The notes below the pieces were generated by a model. The model was not told where the DNA came from and searched no databases. It worked only from the letters and a program-made list of their open reading frames with translations. A stretch of 30,772 nt of DNA from NCBI GenBank assembly GCA_030639305.1, contig DAOWCY010000070.1, positions 1 to 30,772 on the forward strand, written 5' to 3'. Positions 22,971 through 30,559 of the stretch are shown here, piece by piece. The translations under genes and the position numbers were made by a program. Position 1 is the stretch's first letter; every line of letters starts with the position of its first letter. The stretch comes from JAGLQA01 sp023135565 (GTDB lineage Bacteria; Acidobacteriota; Aminicenantia; UBA2199).

Positions 22971-23297
22971 ATGACTAATGATAGAAGTGAAGTGCGTTTA
23001 GAGAAAAAATTGCTGGTGAACATCGATCAAGAAGGCTTCGAAAGCATGGGCTTAACGACAAATGTATCCAGGAATGGGATTTCTGTTGCTACTACCTCGC
23101 TGCTTCCGGTTAGCACTCAAGTGTCACTGCAGCTCGGTGTTGGAGATGAGACCTTTGCCTTAAAAGGCGAGATCATATGGAGTAAAGAAGACTCGGAACA
23201 GGGTAATGGCGAAACCAATGCTTTAACCGGTATCAAAATCGATGAGGCCCCGGATAACTATCTAAAGTTTGTAGAGAAAATGCTTGCCGGTAATTAA
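22971..23297 (+). CDS. PilZ-domain protein, probable c-di-GMP receptor
   Basis: 108 aa from ATG 22971, chosen over GTG 22962 because AGGTG lies 6 nt upstream of ATG. It is a stand-alone PilZ domain with both binding motifs intact: RxxxR at 5-9 (RSEVR) and NxSxxG (NVSRNG, near 30-35), followed by the beta-barrel strands and a C-terminal helix. PilZ proteins bind cyclic di-GMP and pass the signal to motility, secretion or enzyme partners. No cyclase or partner gene is adjacent. The upstream leader may be structured. Confidence 0.8.
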   Translation: MTNDRSEVRLEKKLLVNIDQEGFESMGLTTNVSRNGISVATTSLLPVSTQVSLQLGVGDETFALKGEIIWSKEDSEQGNGETNALTGIKIDEAPDNYLKFVEKMLAGN

Positions 23298-23435
23298 GCA
23301 GGCTGGCAAAGAACAACCGAAAGGACCGCCTCTTAAAAGGACAACTATGGATAGATGGGGGATTATTATACACCCGTCCGGCTGCGGGCGCCGTCCGCTT
23401 TTGATATAATATCTCTTAGAAAAAAAGGAAAACGG

Positions 23436-24086
23436 ATGAATTTTAAAGCTGTAATTTTCGACTTAGACGGTACGCTGCTGGATTCTCTCGGTGGTATTGC
23501 TTTCGCCATGAACCGGGTATTGGAGCAGTGGGGTTATCCCGTTCATCCGCCGGTAGATTACAGGAAGTTCGTCGGCAGCGGTATCAGGGAGACGGTTCTG
23601 TGTGCGCTGCCCGGGAGTGCGCCCGGCAAGTGCGATATCGAGAAATTTATTAAAGAGTACCGGCAAATATACGATAAGATATGGCCGCGGGAATCGGCGC
23701 CTTATGCCGGTATTACCGGGCTGCTGGAAAATCTTAATAAGCAAAAAATAAAAACTGCTGTTCTATCCAACAAGTCCGATGATTTTACCAAAAGGATGGC
23801 GGCTAAACTGCTGCCCGGTTTCGATTTCCGGGTAGTTTGGGGCGGGCGGCCCGGTGTTCCCCTGAAGCCTGATCCTGCCGCTGCTTTAGAGATAGCCGGG
23901 ATATTGGGATTTAGTCCCGGGGCATGTATATTTCTCGGCGACTCGGGCATAGACATGGAGACCGCGGTCAATGCCGGGATGTATGGAATCGGGGTTTTAT
24001 GGGGTTTCCGGGAAGCGGAGGAGTTGTTAAGCAGCGGCGCGAAGCGCTTGATTGCCGATCCTGAGGAGTTATTGGATATCATTTAA
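23436..24086 (+). CDS. HAD-superfamily phosphatase, phosphoglycolate-phosphatase-like
   Basis: 216 aa from ATG 23436, with AAAGG/GGAAAACGG upstream; the open frame before it crosses a TATAAT box (23405-23410), so it is not coding. Motif I is DLDGT with nucleophile D9 and acid D11. Motif II is the Ser of VLSNKS. Motif III is the Lys of KPDP. Motif IV is GDSGID. The helical cap between residues 15 and 85 is the type found in Gph/PGMB-like enzymes. It likely removes phosphate from phosphoglycolate or a small sugar phosphate in the cytoplasm; the exact substrate cannot be told. The next gene is on the same strand. Confidence 0.85.
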   Translation: MNFKAVIFDLDGTLLDSLGGIAFAMNRVLEQWGYPVHPPVDYRKFVGSGIRETVLCALPGSAPGKCDIEKFIKEYRQIYDKIWPRESAPYAGITGLLENLNKQKIKTAVLSNKSDDFTKRMAAKLLPGFDFRVVWGGRPGVPLKPDPAAALEIAGILGFSPGACIFLGDSGIDMETAVNAGMYGIGVLWGFREAEELLSSGAKRLIADPEELLDII

Positions 24087-24120
24087 GAATATTTTGCAAT
24101 ATTGCCGCTTTACGGCTTAT

Positions 24121-24181
24121 TTAAAGTTTTTTGGGGGTCCAGGGGGCGATTTTTCAAAAAAGCCCCCTGGTCGCCGAAGGC
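24121..24181. repeat. Intergenic palindromic repeat, copy 3
   Basis: AAAGTTTTTTGGGGG, then CCAGGGGGC (24139-24147) exactly complementary to GCCCCCTGG (24162-24170) with a T-rich/A-rich self-complementary loop, and the end box TCGCCGAAGGC. It lies between the HAD gene and the laccase-domain gene. Confidence 0.65.
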
Positions 24182-24200
24182 AGTATTGCCAAAGATAAGA

Positions 24201-24944
24201 ATGTTAAAATTAAAAAGGGTTAAATATAAAAACAAATTCGTAAACATTTACGAAGACAGGGGGCTTGTTTTCGGGTTTACCGAGTTGGGTTTTGCACTGC
24301 CGGATATGGCTGCTTTTTTTGAACTATCGCATATAATCGAACTAAAGCAGGTGCATTCGGATATGGTTCTTTGCGGTTCGCGGATCGAGCCGGGTGATGA
24401 AGGTGACGGGATTATCCTGGAGCAGGAGAACCGGATCGCCGTTATTAAAACCGCCGACTGTGTACCGCTTTTTTTCTGGGATAAAGATTTTGCTTTCGGC
24501 GGCATTATTCATGTCGGCTGGCAGGGTTTGCACAAAGGGATAGAGAAGCGGTTGTTGGAACTGCTGGTAGAGAAATCGCCGCCTGTTGATCCCGGGAATT
24601 TATATTTTTACCTGGGACCTTCGATAGAAAGGGCTTGTTATGAAGTAGGACAGGACCTGTATGAAATGTTTTCTAAGAAGAGTTACCGGGAAGGAATCTT
24701 TTTCGAGCCAGCCGTGCCCCCAGGTATCCCGATCTCCGCAGGCAAAAAGTACCTGCTGGACATTAAGAAGGGGATAGCGCTTTCTTTGCAGGAGGAGGGA
24801 ATCCGCGCCGAACAAGTGATGTCTTCCGGCATATGCACGTTTTGTGAAAGAGAGCGTTTTCCTTCTTATCGCCGGGATAACAAAACCGGCAGCCGCATCT
24901 ACAATTTTTTGTTTTTTCGCAGCGGGCTTGAAAAAAAAAGCTGA
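24201..24944 (+). CDS. pgeF: PgeF/YfiH-type laccase-domain protein (purine nucleoside phosphorylase/peptidoglycan editing family)
   Basis: 247 aa from ATG 24201; the open frame before it runs through an intergenic repeat. The family's zinc/active-site residues are present: H52 in LKQVHSDMV, C87 in TADCVPLFF and H104 in IIHVGWQGLHKG. A C-terminal cysteine pair lies in GICTFCERERFPSYRRD. The family was named polyphenol oxidase, and members have been shown to act on purine nucleosides; in E. coli the protein edits UDP-MurNAc-peptides. Which applies here cannot be told. The Shine-Dalgarno site is weak (AAGATAAGA). Confidence 0.85.
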   Translation: MLKLKRVKYKNKFVNIYEDRGLVFGFTELGFALPDMAAFFELSHIIELKQVHSDMVLCGSRIEPGDEGDGIILEQENRIAVIKTADCVPLFFWDKDFAFGGIIHVGWQGLHKGIEKRLLELLVEKSPPVDPGNLYFYLGPSIERACYEVGQDLYEMFSKKSYREGIFFEPAVPPGIPISAGKKYLLDIKKGIALSLQEEGIRAEQVMSSGICTFCERERFPSYRRDNKTGSRIYNFLFFRSGLEKKS

Positions 24945-24971
24945 TTGCTATATACTTTCAGCGGAGAAGCG

Positions 24972-26777
24972 ATGAGCGATAAAAGAATAAAAAAAATCCC
25001 CTATGGATTGGCCGATTATGAACGGTTCGTCCGGGATAACTGTTACTATGTAGACAAAACCATATACTTGAAAGCCATAGAAGAAGCGGGAGACTACTTG
25101 TTTTTTATTCGCCCGCGGCGGTTCGGCAAATCCTTATTTCTTTCTGTGATGGAAGCTTATTATGATGTGTTTTATAAAGATAGGTTCGCGGAGTTGTTTA
25201 AGGAGACGGTGATATACAAGCAGCCCACGAAAGAAAAAGGCGTCTACCTGGTATTAAAATTCAATTTTTCGACAGTTGATCCCAACGTGGAAAAAGTAGA
25301 AGCCTCCTTTTTAAATCACGTCCGGGTTACGGCACTGTCTTTCATGAGTAAATATGCCGGTTATTTTCCCGGTTTTACCGGGCATTACAAGAAAATAATC
25401 GAGGAAACCCGTTCCGCTTCCGATATTTTGTCGGCCATTACCGGTCTATGCAGGGAATCCAATCAAAAATCCTATGCCATTATCGACGAGTATGATAATT
25501 TTGCCAATACTATCCTGTCTACCTCCGGCGGGGGAGCCTACCGGGAACTCACTCATGGAGCGGGTTTTTTCCGGTCATTTTTTAATGTATTAAAAGGCGG
25601 CACCGACGGTATGGGCGCGCCTTTCACCCGCCTGTTTTTAACCGGTGTTTCGCCCATAACCTTAGATGATGTGACCAGCGGGTTCAACATCGGCAAAAAC
25701 GTATCCGGTGATGCTGCTCTAAACAAGATGCTCGGTTTCACCGAAACCGATGTTATCGAAATGATAGAGTATTACCGGGCAGCAGGGAAGATCGAGCATG
25801 ACAGCGATTATCTTTTGGAAATCATGCGGCAGTGGTATAATAATTATGCTTTTTCCACGGCTGCCGCGGCTGAACGTGAAACCCTGTTTAATTCCGACAT
25901 GGTGCTCTATTTTCTCGATGAATATTTTAAGAATCCCGGTGTGCCTGATGATTTGATCGACCGCAATGTACGTATGGATTACGGGAAATTGAGACATTTA
26001 ATTACTGTAGACCGCAGTGGGAAAAAAGAAACCAACGGTAATTTCTCCCGGCTGCGGGAAATCGTGGAAGATGGCGAAGTGACCGCGAAGTTAAGGAAGG
26101 GGTTCCCTTTAGAAGAGATCGAATCCACGGAAAATTTTACTTCACTGCTGTTTTACCTGGGTTTGCTAACCATAAAAGGCAAGAAAGAGGGTTTACCTTT
26201 GTTTAAGATGCCCAATCAAACGGTAAAGACTCTATATTATGATTATATTGTTAGGGTGAGTCGTGAGACCGGGCTTTTGGATATAAATATCGGCAAGATC
26301 GGCAGTTTGCTTCATGACATGGCCTATCATGGTAATTGGCAGGCTTTTTTCGACTATCTCACCGGGAAAATGAAAGAGTCTACTTCCTTGCGGGATTTTA
26401 TCCGGGAGGAGAAAGTGATCCAGGGATTTTTATTGGCATATTTAGGTCTCAGCGATTATTTCGTCGTTCATTCGGAAAAGGAGTTGAACGGAGGGTATGC
26501 CGATATCGTGATGGAGCCGTTTTTGGCCGGGTATGAAGGCATTAAGTACTCCTATATTATAGAAATAAAGTATATGAAGAAAGCAGACCGGAAGCCGGGG
26601 AGTGGAAACCGGGAAAAAGAGAAAGAGAAGGTGGAGCAGTTAAAAAAAGAGGCTGAATTGCAATTGGGGCGGTACAGTGGAGATAAGAGGTTTGAAAGGA
26701 CTATCGGCAAGACAAAGTTGATTAAGTTAGCGCTGGTATTTTGCGGTAGTGAGCTGCGCCACATCGGCCCGGCCTGA
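24972..26777 (+). CDS. AAA-like ATPase with C-terminal PD-(D/E)XK nuclease domain
   Basis: 601 aa from ATG 24972, with GGAG 6 nt upstream; an ATG nine codons earlier lacks this. The N-terminus (10-30, YGLADYERFVRDNCYYVDKT) and the P-loop-like RPRRFGKSL (47-55) define the AAA-ATPase-like family. IIDEYD (169-174) is Walker B. The C-terminal domain has D511 (GYADIVM) and E531-x-K533 (EIKY), the PD-(D/E)XK nuclease core. Such genes occur in many copies in gut and sediment bacteria and are thought to be mobile or defence related, but function is unknown. All core residues are intact. Confidence 0.88.
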   Translation: MSDKRIKKIPYGLADYERFVRDNCYYVDKTIYLKAIEEAGDYLFFIRPRRFGKSLFLSVMEAYYDVFYKDRFAELFKETVIYKQPTKEKGVYLVLKFNFSTVDPNVEKVEASFLNHVRVTALSFMSKYAGYFPGFTGHYKKIIEETRSASDILSAITGLCRESNQKSYAIIDEYDNFANTILSTSGGGAYRELTHGAGFFRSFFNVLKGGTDGMGAPFTRLFLTGVSPITLDDVTSGFNIGKNVSGDAALNKMLGFTETDVIEMIEYYRAAGKIEHDSDYLLEIMRQWYNNYAFSTAAAAERETLFNSDMVLYFLDEYFKNPGVPDDLIDRNVRMDYGKLRHLITVDRSGKKETNGNFSRLREIVEDGEVTAKLRKGFPLEEIESTENFTSLLFYLGLLTIKGKKEGLPLFKMPNQTVKTLYYDYIVRVSRETGLLDINIGKIGSLLHDMAYHGNWQAFFDYLTGKMKESTSLRDFIREEKVIQGFLLAYLGLSDYFVVHSEKELNGGYADIVMEPFLAGYEGIKYSYIIEIKYMKKADRKPGSGNREKEKEKVEQLKKEAELQLGRYSGDKRFERTIGKTKLIKLALVFCGSELRHIGPA

Positions 26778-26791
26778 TAAAAATACCGGGT

Positions 26792-26856
26792 CTCAAATAC
26801 AATGCTTTTTTATTGTATTTCCAAAATACAACACATTTCTGTTGTATTTTTAAGTA
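26792..26856. repeat. Palindrome array, 29-bp period, two units (left flank of the SatD module)
   Basis: Unit 1: AAATACAATG (26795-26804), 6-nt spacer, TATTGTATTT. Unit 2: AAATACAACA (26824-26833), CATTTC, TGTTGTATTT (26840-26849). The second is a perfect inverted repeat. The array starts with CTC and ends with TTAAGTA, as does the right-flank array at 27942-28034, in the same orientation. Confidence 0.85.
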
Positions 26857-26913
26857 GGCGCCGTTTTTTCTTCGCGGGCCTGGTTAGACCACCCCGGTAT
26901 TCCCCAGTCAAAA

Positions 26914-27276
26914 TTAACCGATAAGTTTTAACAGCTCGCAGGTCAACACACCGAATAATATAGCAAAAGATACACTGAGGAGCGTTCCCAAAAGATAATA
27001 AGATGCTTTCTCCTCTATTTTTTTAGAACGAACGATTTCTTTGGCGGCGAATATCAACCCGATAGCCGTGTATTCTTTCATCAGCACAAATGTCACGATC
27101 AAGAAATGTTCGCAAGCGCCGATCCAACTACCGATTCTACGAATTTCCGGGTTGATTTCTTTCTTTATCGAGGGATCGACGAACAATAATATACGCTTCA
27201 ATAGGAAACTTCCGATAAAATAGCCGGCGATATAACCGAAACCGATAATCACTACTTTTAAAATAAAAACAATCAT
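26914..27276 (-). CDS. Small membrane protein partner of SatD (like the C-terminal half of DUF3307 proteins)
   Basis: 120 aa from ATG 27276, which overlaps the SatD stop by 4 bp (ATGA), so translation is coupled. Hydrophobic segments at about 2-31, 55-80 and 94-115 predict three transmembrane helices. The stretch GSWIGACEHFLIVTFVL (49-65), IGLIFAAKEIVRS and YYLLGTLLS matches the C-terminal part of DUF3307 membrane proteins, which often neighbour SatD genes; the N-terminal half of DUF3307 is missing here. It may be an effector or sensor in the membrane working with SatD; this is inference. The longer upstream frame (to 27369) overlaps satD and has no start signal. Confidence 0.7.
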   Translation of the reverse strand: MIVFILKVVIIGFGYIAGYFIGSFLLKRILLFVDPSIKKEINPEIRRIGSWIGACEHFLIVTFVLMKEYTAIGLIFAAKEIVRSKKIEEKASYYLLGTLLSVSFAILFGVLTCELLKLIG

Positions 27277-27932
27277 TTTAATATCCTGTTTTTTTTTGGC
27301 TGCTTCTCTATACTTAAAAAAAGCCCCTTTACTGCCTTTTCCGCCGCGTCGATCAATTCCCAACGGCACTTTGCCAGGGTGCGTTGAACCTGCTGCTGGG
27401 TGCGTTCTACCTGTTTTGCCACTTCCTTTTGGTTTCTAACCTCCTGGTAAAGTCGGATAATTTCTTGCTGCAAAGGAGTAAAGGTACTCCACTGCCATAA
27501 CACTAAATTCATCAGGGCTTCTATAGTCCGGTCTAATTCTTGTTGCCCTGTATTTAAAGTGAAATTTTTTTGTGTTTTCTTTAAACGGATCATCATATAG
27601 TTTCCTTGTTGGAAAGCAGGGCCATCGATTATGGAGCTTCTTCGGGAGTTAAGACCTGACCGGAGGATGTCGTACACGAGGATTGTCCGTATATCCACCG
27701 GGAATAGGGCTTCCCTGAATATGGTGATTATATTATACGTATTTACACTGGTTTTCAATACTCCCGCCACCTCATCGCCCCGGGTGATCTCTAATGGAGC
27801 AAGAAAGTCTTTATCGTAGGTATTATTAATACAACCCATAGCTGTGTTAAGTTTTTCGGTCACCTCATCCCGGTTCGGCAGGGCGGTGGAACCGATGACA
27901 TCCATGAGCATTACGTAATACTTTTCAGCCAT
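27273..27932 (-). CDS. SatD-family protein with cyclase-like N-terminus and helix-turn-helix C-terminus
   Basis: 219 aa. The N-terminal domain reads VMLMDVIGST (7-16) and EITRGDEVAGVL (48-59). The two aspartates D11 and D53 stand 42 residues apart, in positions and contexts resembling the two metal-binding aspartates of class III nucleotide cyclases. IDGPAFQQG (102-110) is another SatD signature. Residues 150-195 form a helix-turn-helix. SatD was named from a streptococcal operon; its biochemical role is not established to my knowledge. GAGG lies 7 nt before ATG, directly beside a palindrome array that could be its operator. It is coupled to the small membrane protein. Confidence 0.75.
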   Translation of the reverse strand: MAEKYYVMLMDVIGSTALPNRDEVTEKLNTAMGCINNTYDKDFLAPLEITRGDEVAGVLKTSVNTYNIITIFREALFPVDIRTILVYDILRSGLNSRRSSIIDGPAFQQGNYMMIRLKKTQKNFTLNTGQQELDRTIEALMNLVLWQWSTFTPLQQEIIRLYQEVRNQKEVAKQVERTQQQVQRTLAKCRWELIDAAEKAVKGLFLSIEKQPKKNRILK

Positions 27933-27941
27933 TCGTCAACC

Positions 27942-28034
27942 TCAAATACAATACTTTTCTATTGTATTTCCAAAATACACCACTTTTCTACTGTATTCCC
28001 AAAACACAACACTTTTCTACTGTATTTTTAAGTA
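27942..28034. repeat. Palindrome array, 29-bp period, three units (right flank of the SatD module)
   Basis: Units start at 27944, 27973 and 28002. Each has arms like AAATACAATA and TATTGTATTT around a CTTTTC spacer; the first, next to the satD start, is a perfect 10-bp inverted repeat. The array ends with TTAAGTA and a degenerate further unit near 28033. It is upstream of satD, about 10 bp from its start codon. Confidence 0.85.
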
Positions 28035-28125
28035 TACAACATTTTTTCGTGGAATTCAAGCATTCGCTCTGCTTAACCTGGAAGAAAAAAACGACGCTTA
28101 TCGACAATAAAAAACCGCCTCTATT

Positions 28126-30171
28126 TTATACGTCGACTTTGGCTCTTTTGGAATCCCAGTAGAAATAGTACAGCAGCAGGAAGAACATGACCGCTCCCAA
28201 AATCTCGGAATCTAAGAAACCGAACAAGGTGCAGTTCCCGGCTTCCCATGCGTCTGTGCCCACAGCTTTCGCTAAGGACCAATCTTTTCCTAATTTTAGC
28301 AGTTCCCTGCCGATAAAGGTAATAAAAGCAGCCAAAACTCCCATCAAAGCGCCTCCGGCAATAAACCCGGAAGCAATCAAGGTACCGCGGTCTTTTCGTG
28401 CAGCTTGCAGTTTTTCGTCTTTGCTGCTTTTGGTCACTAAGTGGGCGATAATACCGCCGGCCAGGATAGGAGTATTCAAGTGCAGGGGCAAGTACATGCC
28501 TAAAGCGAACGCCAGCGGCGGTACGCCGACGAATTCCAATATGATGGCCGCAATCACACCTACCATATATAGTATCCAGGGCGCGGACTTGCCTGTCATT
28601 AAAGGTTTTATAACTGCTGCCATGGCCGAAGCCTGGGGCGCTTCCAAAGGACTGCCCGGCCCGAAACCGAAAGTCTTGTGCAGCATAAAAATAACAAATC
28701 CCACGGCAGCCGCTGAAAGCAGGGTGCCTAAGAATTTAAGCCGTTCCTGGTTGGCCGGTGTGGTGCCTAACCAGTAGCCGATTTTCAGGTCCGTGATAAA
28801 ACCGCCGGCCATGGAAAGAGCGGAACACACCACTCCGCCGATCAATAGGGCCACCAGGATGCCGTTGTCTCCTCTTAGACCGATGGCTACCAAAATCACC
28901 GACGAAACGATCAGGGTCATCAAGGTCATACCTGAAACCGGGTTGGTGCCCACGATAGCGATAGCCCGCGCCGACACCGTGGTCAGCAGGAATGAGATCA
29001 CCATGACGATGCCTAACCCCACTAAGGCATAAAACCAGTTGCCCTTTACTACGCCGATCAGGAAAAAAGCAAAAACACCCAATAAAGCAGAAAAAAGAAG
29101 GATCATGTTCCACTTCATGGAAATATCTTTCTGCAGCCGGTCGGTTTTTTCGCTTTCCCCGCTGCTCTTTGTTTTGCCGAAAAGTTCCACGGCAGCCAGT
29201 TTAAAAGCGCCGAGAATAATTTTCCTGGATTTGACGATGCCGATAAGCCCGGCGGCGGCGATTGCGCCGATGCCGATAGGCTGCACATATGCCTGGAAAA
29301 TCTCTAAAGGCATCATTTCAGCTATAGGTTTGGCCGCATCTAAAATAGCTTCGGGGTTGTACTGGCCGATATAGTATATGGCCGGTATAAACACCCACCA
29401 GGACAGGAAAGAACCGCTGGCGATAATGAGTGCATATTTTAAACCGACAATGTATCCCAATCCCATAACCGCGGCGCCGGTTAAAAAAGTGAATTCTAAG
29501 CGTACTTTATCCGCTATATGTCTACCCCAATCGAACATGATGGTGGAGACTCGCCCTTTCCACAAGCCGAAGCCTTCCACCATAAAGTTGTAGATACCTC
29601 CGACTAACAGGGCTTTTACCAGGATTTTGGCTTTTTTCCCACCGGCCTCCCCGGCCACCAGCACTTCGGTAATGGCTGTGGCTTCAGGGAAAGGAAACTC
29701 GCCGTGCATATCTTTGACAAAATATTTCCGGAAAGGGATGAGAAATAGAATTCCTAAAACTCCGCCTAAAAGCGAAGCCAAAAAAACCTGTACGAAGTTG
29801 GCTTCGATGCCCAGGATGTACAACCCCGGGATAGTAAAAATAGCGCCGGCCACGATAAGTCCTGAAGTGCCGCCGATAGATTGAATAATCACGTTTTCGG
29901 ACAGGGCGTTTTTCCTTTTTAGGGAAGTGGAAAAACCCACGGCCAGTATGGCAATGGGGATAGCCGCCTCGAACACCTGGCCGATTTTGAGGCCTAAGTA
30001 GGCCGCGGCCAGGGAAAAGAGCACTGCGTAGACCATACCCCATATTACCGAATAGGGTGTCACTTCCGGCAGTGGGGCGTTTCCCGGCACAACGGGTTTA
30101 TATTCTTCGCCCGGTTCCAGTTTCCGGTAAGCATTTTCCGGTAAGCTTGTACTTGTTGTTTCATGAGCCAT
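28126..30171 (-). CDS. OPT-family oligopeptide transporter
   Basis: 681 aa, usual for the bacterial OPT family. After a hydrophilic N-terminus (1-38) there are about 14-16 hydrophobic segments. Characteristic stretches are YLGLKIGQVFEAAIPIAIL, ENVIIQSIGGTSG and FPFPEATAITEVL. OPT proteins import oligopeptides or metal-chelates using the proton gradient in the cytoplasmic membrane; substrate cannot be read. GGAGG lies 10 nt before ATG. The likely leader is over 200 nt and carries a duplicated element. Downstream, CGACG (28096-28092 side) can pair with CGTCG at the 3' end, followed by T7 on the minus strand, a possible terminator. Confidence 0.9.
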   Translation of the reverse strand: MAHETTSTSLPENAYRKLEPGEEYKPVVPGNAPLPEVTPYSVIWGMVYAVLFSLAAAYLGLKIGQVFEAAIPIAILAVGFSTSLKRKNALSENVIIQSIGGTSGLIVAGAIFTIPGLYILGIEANFVQVFLASLLGGVLGILFLIPFRKYFVKDMHGEFPFPEATAITEVLVAGEAGGKKAKILVKALLVGGIYNFMVEGFGLWKGRVSTIMFDWGRHIADKVRLEFTFLTGAAVMGLGYIVGLKYALIIASGSFLSWWVFIPAIYYIGQYNPEAILDAAKPIAEMMPLEIFQAYVQPIGIGAIAAAGLIGIVKSRKIILGAFKLAAVELFGKTKSSGESEKTDRLQKDISMKWNMILLFSALLGVFAFFLIGVVKGNWFYALVGLGIVMVISFLLTTVSARAIAIVGTNPVSGMTLMTLIVSSVILVAIGLRGDNGILVALLIGGVVCSALSMAGGFITDLKIGYWLGTTPANQERLKFLGTLLSAAAVGFVIFMLHKTFGFGPGSPLEAPQASAMAAVIKPLMTGKSAPWILYMVGVIAAIILEFVGVPPLAFALGMYLPLHLNTPILAGGIIAHLVTKSSKDEKLQAARKDRGTLIASGFIAGGALMGVLAAFITFIGRELLKLGKDWSLAKAVGTDAWEAGNCTLFGFLDSEILGAVMFFLLLYYFYWDSKRAKVDV

Positions 30172-30212
30172 GTTGTCGTTACCTCCAAAATAATAAAGTT
30201 ATTTCAAAATTG

Positions 30213-30375
30213 AGCTTGAAAAAAGCCGCCTGACGGTAAGAATTTGAAACACGTAAAACATGTTTTTTGCTCCCGTACTGTAAGTGCAGGGACCAAACTT
30301 GAAAAGAAAACCACCTGACGGTGGAATTTTGAAACACGGTAACATGTTATTATTACCGCGCTGTAAGCGCCCGCC
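30213..30375 (-). ncRNA. Tandem duplicated element (about 83 nt each) in the OPT leader
   Basis: Conserved blocks, plus-strand copies: CTTGAAAA (30215 and 30298), CTGACGG (30230 and 30315), TTTGAAACACG (30243 and 30328), AACATGTT (30257 and 30341), CTGTAAG (30278 and 30361); offsets 83-85. Between blocks the sequence differs. In RNA sense, copy 1 in transcript order has GCGC-TTACA-GCGC, a palindromic AACATGTT stem, and CCACC-GTCA-GGTGG followed by TTTTCTTTT, which looks like an intrinsic terminator. The other copy keeps the loops with altered stems. Confidence 0.5.
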
Positions 30376-30400
30376 ATGTAATGGCTTAATCCAGGTAAAG

Positions 30401-30429
30401 ACTTTATCATATAGAAGAAATAATTGCAA
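30401..30429 (-). promoter_or_regulatory. Candidate promoter of the OPT leader
   Basis: On the minus strand TTGCAA (30429-30424), a 17-bp spacer and TAAAGT (30406-30401), each four of six consensus bases. It would start transcription near 30394, just before the duplicated element. Confidence 0.35.
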
Positions 30430-30444
30430 GGATTTTCGGGATAG

Positions 30445-30465
30445 ATTTATGAGTGATGAATGACG
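30445..30465. repeat. Heptamer repeat, three units
   Basis: ATTTATG, AGTGATG, AATGACG, closely related to the array at 12461-12481. Confidence 0.55.
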
Positions 30466-30496
30466 TAATCCAGTTCTTGCCTACAATGAAATTAGC

Positions 30497-30559
30497 CACA
30501 GAGGGCACAGAGAAAAAGCAAAAGCATGAAACCACGAAGAACACGAAGGACACGAAGAA
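30497..30559. repeat. Nine-base tandem repeats CACAGAGNN and CACGAAGRA
   Basis: CACAGAG at 30497 and 30506; CACGAAG at 30533, 30542 and 30551, all with a 9-bp period. The complementary array is at 14511-14537. Confidence 0.75.

Noticed and set aside
26792..28034. CRISPR array for the 29-bp-period repeats
   Set aside because: Units follow each other without variable spacers of 25-40 bp and no cas gene is present; they are tandem palindromes.
29684..30043. Minus-strand frame within the OPT gene
   Set aside because: Arg/Gly/Tyr-rich shadow of the transporter in another frame; transporter membrane segments are continuous through it.
30213..30375. Guanidine-II (mini-ykkC) or glycine tandem riboswitch
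   Set aside because: The loops read GTCA and TTACA in RNA sense, not ACGR, and the glycine riboswitch core is absent.
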